A stretch of 31,152 nt of DNA. Source: a virus. This document shows positions 15,001 to 23,900 of this stretch, one piece after another; the stretch's first letter is position 1, and each line of letters begins with the position of its first letter. Below the pieces are notes generated by a model. That model was given only the letters and a program-made list of their open reading frames with translations, did no database searches and had not been told where the DNA came from. The position numbers and the translations under genes were made by a program. Location: the IMG/VR virus record IMGVR_UViG_3300028388_001942, positions 1-31,152 of that record; one strand, written 5' to 3'.

Positions 15001-17955
15001 AAAACAACTAAAAAATATAGAGAAGAAGGAGTTACAGAAGAGAACTTTGATGAAATGGTTGACAATTTATCCCTATCTATTATTCTAGAGGGGGACACAA
15101 TGGCTCCCATAGAAAATAAACCTAAAGAAGGTAAAGATTCTTCAATATTTGATAAAACTACTAAGAAATTAAAGCATGCTATTTTAAGTGAATTAAAAGA
15201 TGGTACAAAGATAGAAGATATTACGGTAAGGATTAAGGGTCAATATCCAGGTGTATTACAAACTGATATTGATCAGAATGGTTTACCTATTGAAAATGCT
15301 ATACATGAATTACATTATTTTGAAGGTAATTTAGATAATATAACTGAAAAAGATTTTTTCTTTACTAATGAAGTAGGTAATTTACTTACAATAGATAATA
15401 AAGCTGTTTTAACAAATAGACAGGATTATCCAGGAGGTGAAATTTATTTAAGAATAAAAAGAGCTGATGGCGTTTTATTTCCATTAAAATTAAATACTAG
15501 AAAAGTAAATAAAAAAGAAGCTGATTTTCTACATAGTCTTTTTTCTACAAGAGCTAAAGAATATAAAAATAATAGATTATCAGAGGAAGGTCTAGGTAAA
15601 AATAATAAACTTTCTCCTGCTCAATTAAAAAGATTTAAAAGAGATTTTCCTGAAGAATATAAATTAATTACAGATCAATTAAAATCTGAAAAAGATTTAA
15701 ATATAAAACATGTTACGGACTTTTTTATATATGATAATACTTTAAATCCTAAATCAAGGGTAAGATTTTTATATGGTCAATTACATATAGGAGAAGAGGT
15801 ATTTACTAAAGAAGAATTATTAAATGGTAAAGAAGGTTTTATTAGAGCTTTAACTTCTGTAAAAAGAAGACAAATTACAGTAAAACCGTCTTCTAAAAAT
15901 AAAAGTTATAATTTAAGTTTAACAAATAAAGCTTATAGAGATTATTTAATTAAAAATAAAATCTTAAATACCAATGCTAAACTTTCACAAAATTTAGGAT
16001 TTACTGATGCAAATAATAAACCTATAAACGATCCTAGCTTTTTAAATCGTACTACTATGTATATAGATATACGTTCAGTACAAGTAAATGGTAAGGACTC
16101 TTCTTATAATGCAGCAGATAAAGCTACATTTGAACCTAAATTATTTGGTTCTAATACTACTTTAAAAGATAAATTTCCTAAATTATTTGAAGATCAAGTA
16201 CAATTAGATGAAGAAGCGGGAGTATATCTTACAGCTAAAGATAGAGAAGCTGTAGCAACATATATTGCTGGGCCTCCTTCTAGGACAAAAGAAGAAATTA
16301 TAGCGTATAAAAAGAAAAAAGGTAAAAAAAGAGTTTCTACTCTTAAACCTTATATACCTAATAATATAAATGAATCATACAGTAAAGCAGGTAAAGTTAG
16401 AGGGGATGTAGTAGATGTATTAATTAGAGAGTTTTTTAGTCCTTTACAAGAATTAAATACTAATGATAGATTTGCTAAACGTGCAATGGAATTATTAGAT
16501 TATTATTCCAAAAAACATGGTATTCAATTATTAATAAATGAAGACTATTTTAAAACTAAACTATGGCCTGTTGTTAAAAAATATGGAGAGTTATTCGATG
16601 AAGCTGGCTATACTGTATATAGTAGTGAGAATCCTGTATCGTTTAAATTAGGACCTAATTCTCTTAAACCAGGAGATTATACAGGAACAGGAGATCTTTT
16701 AGTATATGATAATAAAAATAAACAATGGGGATTAATAGATATAAAAACTTCTTCTAAAAATAGAGAAATACTTTACGATAATGAAAAGTATTCTTATAAA
16801 AAAGGAGATTTATATCAACAAAATGCTTATGTAGAAGGGTATAAAAACGCAGGTATTAATATAGCTTTTACTAAAATTATGCCTATTACAATGTCTAATG
16901 GGGCTACGGGTCAACCAAGAAATTATGTAGGAGAAAAAGCTACTGTATCTGTAGGTGTTAAAAATACTACACCACAAACTTTAGAAGAGCATTTAATTAC
17001 TGTACCTAATGACAAATCTATTTCTACTTTAGTGGGAGAAAAAGAGATTAGTAATAAAGGTTTAGTAGATGATTTAAATCCTGATAAAGAAGAGCCTACT
17101 GAAATGGATGAGGAATCAATGGCAGCTATATCTAAAGAAAATGTAGATTTTGCTGATTCTTTAGCTGGTTTTGTCCCTGCAGATAAACCAGAAGAAAATA
17201 CATCTAAAGAAGAACCTAAACCTCAACCTAAACCTCAACCTAAACCTGCAGAAGTTGCACAAGACTTAGTCCCTGCAAGTAATAAAGAATATTCTATAGT
17301 ACAAATAACAAAGAATAATGTTACTAAAAGATATATTGTTGTTACTCCACAATTTGCAAAAAATGCAGATGGATTATTAGAGGCAGTTGCTGGAGGTCAG
17401 ATCCATGAATTAAATAAAAATGGAAAACCTGTTAGATTAGTAACAGATAAACAAGAGTATTATAAGATATTAGACTTATATGATCAAAAAACATTAGCAA
17501 CAAATGCAGAAATGTTTGGAGAAGATGTTGTTAGAATAGGTAAAAAGAGTAGAAATAATTTATATAAAATAAATACTGGTCAAAAAATATCTAATAGTAA
17601 TATACCATCGCCTCCACCATCTGAACCTGGTCAAGCTGATAGTGAAAAAGTTACTATAGCAAAAATTAAAAAATTACCAAAGGAAGAAAAAGAAGAAGTG
17701 AAAAAAGATAGAGAAAAAGCTAAAAAAATACCATCTAAAAAGGAACAACTTTTAAGTATGGTAACTGAAGAAAATGCTATTCAGATTTTTAAAGAAATGA
17801 AAAATAGAAAGCTTATTAATGCATCCAATATTAAAATGATTGGAAGTTTAAGAAATAAAGCTGGGAGTAATCAAGTAAAATTCGTTAGAGATATAATTAA
17901 TTACATGTTAGAAGTACAGAAAAAATCTCTAGAGAATATAAAAAATTGTATATAA
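12079..17955 (+). CDS. Giant virion cargo protein with SAP/Rho-N-like and PD-(D/E)XK nuclease domains
   Basis: The protein has 1958 aa. The N-terminal ~440 residues hold several Gly/Ala-rich hydrophobic segments (about 76-112, 166-190, 395-418), suggesting membrane association or conduit formation as in ejection proteins. Residues ~450-900 are coiled-coil-rich and enclose a SAP/Rho-N-like helix-turn-helix (about 663-697: TVKQLKEIAKDLG, then LRKQELAELI). Residues ~1465-1600 form a RecB/Cas4-type PD-(D/E)XK nuclease, with E1517, GTGD (D1539), DIKTS (D1554, K1556) and QxxxY (Q1580, Y1584), so the active site looks complete. A (PK/PQ) linker lies at 1713-1723 and the C terminus is basic and helical. 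It ends one base before the RNA polymerase gene. Delivery into the host with the genome is inferred; the nuclease target is unknown. Confidence 0.72.
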   Translation: MPQELTYDSQFQQTPPNPWEVLETAKKSKGVDISYGITDFGQNITDDSYIHQDYDWYNAFDVNEERAQNQPISHKVARGIGRVGVEIATNVLQMPGYIGGAVAGSINALAGGEGSMDMFVNNAWVDSLESVKDYYNNELAPVHIKNAVRDGNLWDNISSIDFWATEGASGLAFLISAFAPGAAVTRFGTGLKLARALGKSNLFGKGSGLRALQKADKLAVKAGFKDLKDGINVVSATVANTLYEAGVEADGALESVEQEIETKYQNGEINYGQYLELKQRAPRQAANVFRDNLGILLLPNLMMSKALFGKANPKNVLNNFEVGQGRILPVKKALTKGQKVGNISKTVGKAFVSEGLIEELGQSTSESYHTDGYIEDYLTEGEEGKSFLETYLDVIGTTEGQKALFLGTFFGSGAYAFGNHRSKKARKKQEAKLAELMTTGVNFFESAINGIYEKDENGKIVFENGEPKVNTAKVAELGSNIDFINKINEQKSFYQLKADLGEAGAQEKVDILNKTIVNNMLYSFVHAGKEGIAVLKNYLESSPGADNLFKQLNDNAVGPKKTKAKFVNELVTEAETLRTDLEHYKAYGSFKNNLIQNVRDLPYYNEYNKMVANKYAAVKSNLRYLDTRKEALNKAKEVANKDYELTVEQQRVNYIQEIKNNNTVKQLKEIAKDLGLTGYSRLRKQELAELIEAEEKIEYAQQENDVIKKLEKEETFIQELVDSNKAELKGIADAKKQDKLYKKYKATAQAREKAEKEAKELDKYLDQIRATTNEAELTNLSLPNKYKKGPALKAINKVKQEQLELFRQKKAKEIEDQKKDSEKNLTDEEIKIAEHNRKLENIKNNYEKGEQIPIDDLDIPEGYDIFEGVEGNIATFSNSEGETVEVEVEKVIDTLGQDRENNTIEPSTEVDTFTQANEPSDSMNDDARVVITDNKKTGPVKPLFSDLAAAYRFEVSPKDKRGRYNISINPAVDNKTTKKYREEGVTEENFDEMVDNLSLSIILEGDTMAPIENKPKEGKDSSIFDKTTKKLKHAILSELKDGTKIEDITVRIKGQYPGVLQTDIDQNGLPIENAIHELHYFEGNLDNITEKDFFFTNEVGNLLTIDNKAVLTNRQDYPGGEIYLRIKRADGVLFPLKLNTRKVNKKEADFLHSLFSTRAKEYKNNRLSEEGLGKNNKLSPAQLKRFKRDFPEEYKLITDQLKSEKDLNIKHVTDFFIYDNTLNPKSRVRFLYGQLHIGEEVFTKEELLNGKEGFIRALTSVKRRQITVKPSSKNKSYNLSLTNKAYRDYLIKNKILNTNAKLSQNLGFTDANNKPINDPSFLNRTTMYIDIRSVQVNGKDSSYNAADKATFEPKLFGSNTTLKDKFPKLFEDQVQLDEEAGVYLTAKDREAVATYIAGPPSRTKEEIIAYKKKKGKKRVSTLKPYIPNNINESYSKAGKVRGDVVDVLIREFFSPLQELNTNDRFAKRAMELLDYYSKKHGIQLLINEDYFKTKLWPVVKKYGELFDEAGYTVYSSENPVSFKLGPNSLKPGDYTGTGDLLVYDNKNKQWGLIDIKTSSKNREILYDNEKYSYKKGDLYQQNAYVEGYKNAGINIAFTKIMPITMSNGATGQPRNYVGEKATVSVGVKNTTPQTLEEHLITVPNDKSISTLVGEKEISNKGLVDDLNPDKEEPTEMDEESMAAISKENVDFADSLAGFVPADKPEENTSKEEPKPQPKPQPKPAEVAQDLVPASNKEYSIVQITKNNVTKRYIVVTPQFAKNADGLLEAVAGGQIHELNKNGKPVRLVTDKQEYYKILDLYDQKTLATNAEMFGEDVVRIGKKSRNNLYKINTGQKISNSNIPSPPPSEPGQADSEKVTIAKIKKLPKEEKEEVKKDREKAKKIPSKKEQLLSMVTEENAIQIFKEMKNRKLINASNIKMIGSLRNKAGSNQVKFVRDIINYMLEVQKKSLENIKNCI
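17215..17244 (+). repeat. 12-bp coding tandem repeat (Pro-Lys/Pro-Gln linker)
   Basis: The unit CCTAAACCTCAA is repeated 2.5 times in frame within the 1958-aa gene, encoding PKPQPKPQPK. It probably gives a stiff, extended linker between the nuclease-containing middle and the C-terminal domain. Copy number may vary between strains through slippage in 12-bp steps, which would keep the frame. Confidence 0.8.
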
Positions 17956-17956
17956 T

Positions 17957-20900
17957 ATGAGTTGTATATTACCATCATTAACAGATTCAACAATGGATTC
18001 TTTACTAGCTAAAGATTTAAATAATGTTGTATCTGAAGAACAAATAGAAAATGAACATTTACCTTATTTTTCTAGTACCGAATTTATTGATATATTTGGA
18101 GACTACCATACTGCATATCATTCAGAAACAGGTATACCTGTAGAATTTAAGGGAAGGGTATATCCAGAAACAGGAGAACCTCTATTAAAATTTGATAAAG
18201 CTTTAAAAAAATATTATTTTAAAGATAAATATAATGAAAAGCAATATTATCCATATAATCAAACTGGATTACAAGGGGTAGCTACTACAGTTGAAAGAAA
18301 AGAATTAGTAGAAGCATTAGCATTATCTTTTGCTAAATCTGTAAACTTAGATTTTAGTGTAGAAGGATTTAGTATAGAAGATAATGTAGAAGGTTTAAAA
18401 AATCATATTGCTACTCAATTAGATGCATTACAAGCAAAATTAGAAAGAGAAGAAGATGATTTTGATAAAATGCTGAAAGCAACAACTGTTGAAGAAGTAA
18501 AAAAATATATACCAGAATTAGCAGATAATATTGTAGATCATTTTAAGACAAAAAATATTATCCTTAAAGAGGACACTCTTACAGAAGAAGAGGAAGCTGC
18601 ATATGAAGAAATAGAAACAAAAGGGTTTGGAGGTAGAAAAGCATCTTTTTTAAAGCCATATAAAACTAATATGTTACGTAATATAAAGATGTTTTTATCT
18701 TTAATAGAAGATACTAGACAAAACTCTTTTGGAATGTTTACATATGTACCTTATAATGATATATATTCTACATTATTTAAAATACTATCAAATGAAGTAG
18801 CAGTTAAAAATGTTACAAATGAAAATGCATATGAAAATTTATATGATGTATATGTACAAAAAATTAAAGAAGCATTAAAAGTAAAACCTTATCTTCAAAA
18901 TTTAGTTGATAAACTAGAAGATCCTAAAATAGCTACGGATACTTTTAAAAATCAATTTGTTTCTGCATTTTATTTGTTTAAAAATAATTTTTTAGGCAGT
19001 GAATTTGCTATAGATTATAATGGTAAAATTTTATATAAAGTTAAAAATCTATCTGATGTAGGGTCTAGACAGAGTAATATAATGACTACTTGGTGGGAAA
19101 ATTTAACTAAATTAGAATCTAATCAAAAATTAGATAATGCTATAAAAGAATTTCAAAAATTTATTCAGGATTTTAATCTTAATAGAACCCAATATGCTCC
19201 TGATCAAATAGATGATTTAATAGAAAAAGTAGGTTATAATTTAGAAGCTATTGGTATTACAATACAACCAGAAGCTTTTAAATATTATTTAAATAATAAT
19301 ACTTTTGAAGAAGTTGATTTTCAAGATAAACTCATGAATATCAACACTTTATTAAATGATAGAATTTATAAAAGAATTTTACAACCTTATGAAGATGGTG
19401 GTAAAGATAGAGATTCTTTATTTGAAATGAACCCTTTAAAGCAACAGGCAAGTGAGTTAAATAAATTAACTAATGCTGCAGCTTTTTTTATGGAAGAAAC
19501 TACAGATGCTTCTATTTTTACTTTAGGTAAAACTAAGTGGGCGTATTCTAATCCTTCCTTTTTAGATTTAAAAATAGCTGAGTGGAAAAAAAATCCAGAA
19601 GCTTTATTAGAACATTACAAATCAACACCTTTTAATAAACGTTCATATATTATGCGTTGGTTATTAGGTATGGATAAAAGTAATCAATACACATTTGATC
19701 CAGTTAAATCAAAAGAAAGATTAGATAAAGTTGAGGTGGGTATATTTAATTCTCTTCAGGAGGAAGGCAATGCCATCAATGCTTCTGAAAATGATACTTT
19801 ATCTTATACTGATGCATTAGTAGATTATATTCATAAAATGTTAGGAGTTAGAGGTAAAACTAGTCCTAAATCTTGGTTTAAAACTGCTTTAGCTGCAGAT
19901 AAATCTACAGAATATCAAATTAATTATGGTATAGATTTAGTTAGTGCTAAAGTTAGAGTAGAAGGAGGCGAATATACTATAAGTGATGAAGCATTATCTA
20001 TTATGATGGATTATTATTTAGATGAATATAATAGAATGCTAAGGGTATCTAATGATATTACACAATCATTTACAGATGAATCAGTTGAATTAATACCTAA
20101 TTATCATACTAATGGTAGAGGGGGTTTAAAATCTCAATTATTTCCTGAACTATCCCCTAGATTTGATAAAAAAGGTAATTTAATTTCTTCTGTGGATACT
20201 AAAAAAGAATTTGGACTTTCTTTTTATTTATTTGATGATGCTGGTTTTCCTGTTGTAAATAATTTAGAAAATGAAACTGCTAAATTAGAAGAAATAAAAC
20301 AGAAGTTTATTAAACCAAAATTAATCCAAAAGATTAAAAACTTTAATGAAGTTTTATTAAAAGAAAATATTATTAGCTACAATGAAAAAGGTATATTAAG
20401 CAATAATAGTATAGATACTTCTATATTTGATTACTATACACAAGATACTAATAGTAATATAGCAAAAGGTGCTTTAGAAATTGCTGGAGATTTAATTGTA
20501 AATGGTATTGTATCTCAGGTAGAATATTCTAAATTATTTTCAGGTGATTTAGCATATTATAAATCAATGATTGATTATAAAAAACGTATTCCTGCTACTT
20601 ATACAGATGGTTTATATATGAATATATATAAAAAGGAAGATATGGAATTTAAAATATCTGTAGTAGAAAGTGTAGAAATAGATGCTCCAAGTAAAAAATA
20701 TTTAGAAACCTATTCAGATGTAGCTAATTCTTATAATAATGTAGATACAACTGATGCACAAGCTTATATTACACCTAAAAGATGGCGTTTTATATTAAAT
20801 AAATTAGGTAAATGGACTTCTGCTCATGATGCTTTATGGGAAGAAATGCAAAAACAAACTCCTACTTACTCAGAAGAACAAAGAAAACTTTTAGCTCAAC

Positions 20901-23900
20901 CTTTAAAAGGTGTTTATTTTGACACACATAAAGGTAGACCAGTGTTCTTAAAATATTCTCAAGCTGTATTAGTACCTAATTTAGTTAGAAATGCTCCTAC
21001 ATTAAGAAAAATACTAACTAAAATGCAAAATCAAAACATTTCTGAGTTAGTTACTTCAGGTGGTATAAAAGTAGGATTTATTAAACCAGAAAAAATACAC
21101 GATGAAGAGGGTAATTTATTAGAAGATTTTAAATTAAATGAGCAAATATTAAATAATAAGTTCTGGAAATTACAACAAGATCTTCCTACTAAAGGAATAA
21201 AACTTACGGATGTAGGTTCTCAGATACAAAAAAATATATTTCAAGCATTAGTATATGATTTAGAAGCTGAATTTGAATTAGATAATGGTTCTATACTTAA
21301 TGGAGATCAGATGATCAATAGACTTACAGATATAAGTAATACAATGTTATATCAAAATAAAGCAAAAGTCTATACAGATTTAGGTATTGATCCTGATACT
21401 CTTGAAATTAAAAATGAAGATTTATTATATAATAAAATTATAGCCCAACTAGAAAAAAGATCTGATGTAAGTCAAAATATTATTGATGGTCTTAGAGCAG
21501 GATTATCTCCTTATGGTATTCCAGGAGCAACTGAATTGTTTCAGCATGTATTTAGTTCTATTGTAAATAATGAATTAAATAAACTTAAAACAAATGGTGG
21601 TGGATTTATTCAAATGGCAGATTTTGGTATAACCAAAGAAGAAGCAGAATCTAAAAAAGGTATAAAATTTACCCCTTGGTTTTTAGCTAGTCCTGATAAT
21701 AGAGCTACTATGCCTAAATTTGAAACACAGCCTAATGGTAAAGAAAAACTAATACCAGCTGGTTTATTTATACCTGCAAGTTTAATATCACAACATATAC
21801 CTGATTATACCAAGTATTCACCAGAACAATTGTTTGGTCGTTTAAATAAAAAAACAGGTAAATATACAGGTGGTATGATTGACCAAGAAGTATTGGAAAA
21901 TATTATAGGTTATCGTATTCCTAATCAAGGTTTAGTTTCTAATGATGCATTTAGAGTATTAGGTATTCTTCCAGAAGGTATGGGAGATACTGTAGTAGCT
22001 TATGCAGGTATTACTAGAAAAACAGGATCTGACTTTGATATTGATAAGATGTATTTAATGACTCCTAGTGTTTATACAAACCAAGACGGTCATATAAAAT
22101 ATATTCATCCTAAGAGAGCTAAAGGAAAAGAACTTCCTATTAAAGATCAATCTCAAGATGCTTTAAGAAATATGCTTATACAGTCTTATAAAAATATTTT
22201 ATTACAAGGTAGTAAAAAAATTATGAATAAGATTGTAAATCCATTAGATATGGATTTCTTAGAAATGGATATTAATAATCTTAATGCTAAAGAAGATCCT
22301 AGTGCATTTGATAATTTTGATGCTATAGAAGATTTATCTACTAAAATTAAATTTAAAAGTAGTAAAACAGGTTTAGGTGTAGCTGTAAATCATACAATGG
22401 ATTCTGTAAGGGGAGCTATGAGTTCTCTAGGATTAAGTTTTTATATGGGATGGGGTAATTTTGAAAAAGGTGTAAATACACTGGATTCAGAATATTCAGA
22501 AGAACTTACTGATGAAGAAATGGACCAATATATAAAAGATTATAATGGTAGAATAACTAATCCAGCTTTAAAGATTGGTAACCCTAAAAATCCAAAGTAC
22601 CCAACTAAACAGTCTTTTAAAGATAAGTTTAAAAAAGTATTGTTGGGTGATAGTTTTACAGCATTAACAAATGGATTTGTGGATGTAGCTAATAATCCTT
22701 TTATTGTAGAGGGTAATTGGGTAGATAAAACAAATAATGTAGGTTTTATGATGTTACGTGCAGGAGTACATCCATTTAAAATCAATGCGTTTTTAAACCA
22801 ACCTATTATAAAAGATTATATTGCTTTTCAGAATAACTTAGAATCGAAAACAGTTGCTTCTGAACATAACTTATTTATGTCTTTTAAATTAAAAAAAGCA
22901 GCTGAAAAAATTCCTGTAGATAGTCTCCCTGTAACAATAAATGGTGTGACTAGAACTGGTAGAGAAGTTTTCTATAGTGTAATAAATGAGTTAAAAAATA
23001 TAGATGCAAGACCTGTAGAAGGTGAAAGTGAAAAGCAACAGTTTGAACGAATGACTAAGGTTTATGAGCAGTTAGAAAGTTATAAAAAAACTTTATCTAA
23101 AAAAGTAGGTAATGCATTTAAAACAGAAGCTATAAAAATAACAGATCCAGAAGATTTAGCTAAAATAGATAAATTAACTGAACAATTATTAGAACATATT
23201 GAGGGTATATTATTTACAAAACCTGTTAAATTTGAAGAGGTAGACTTTTTTAAATTAAGAAGTCAAAACAGACCTGATAATATAGATTTTTCTGTACAAG
23301 AAGCTATGTTAAATAAGTTTGAATTTTTAAATAGAAGAGGAAGATCTTTAGCTAAATCAGTAAGTGCATCAAGAACAGATGTAGAAGGTAAAGGTAAAGA
23401 TATAGCTAGTTTAATTACTACTATAAATAAAATTTTAGAAGCAGTAAAAGATCCTTATATAACAGGATTTGAAACTAAATATTATAAAGGTAATAGAAGA
23501 AGTATTTTAGGTACTCATACTGATTTATCCGTTAGAGAAATAGCTCAAATTATGTTAAAAAATCCTAAATTCTTTTTACCATATAGGGAAAAATCTTTTA
23601 ATTCTTTTAATATTTTATCTAGAGCTTTAGAAAATAGAGGTTTAGTAAATGATAAATTAGCTCATAATATTTTAAAAAGTTATAATAATTATTTATTATC
23701 TGGATTTAATCCTTTTGAATTAAAAACTGAAGAATACAATGATCTTGTAGCTAATATTACAACAATTTTAAAAAATTTACAAGAAAAACATCCAGAAAAT
23801 CCTTTTTTAAAAGAGTTATATTTAAAAGAAGCTGGCACTATTACTGACACAGTTGATGGGGAAACTAAAGTAGTTGGAAGAACTTTTCAAATAGGTATAT

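Noticed and set aside
14820-15110. 96-aa minus-strand open frame inside the 1958-aa gene
   Set aside because: It is antisense to an unbroken giant ORF, with low-complexity Ser/Leu composition typical of a shadow frame. The same applies to the other short antisense frames, such as 1671-1856, 2907-3113, 8874-9065 and 9121-9369.
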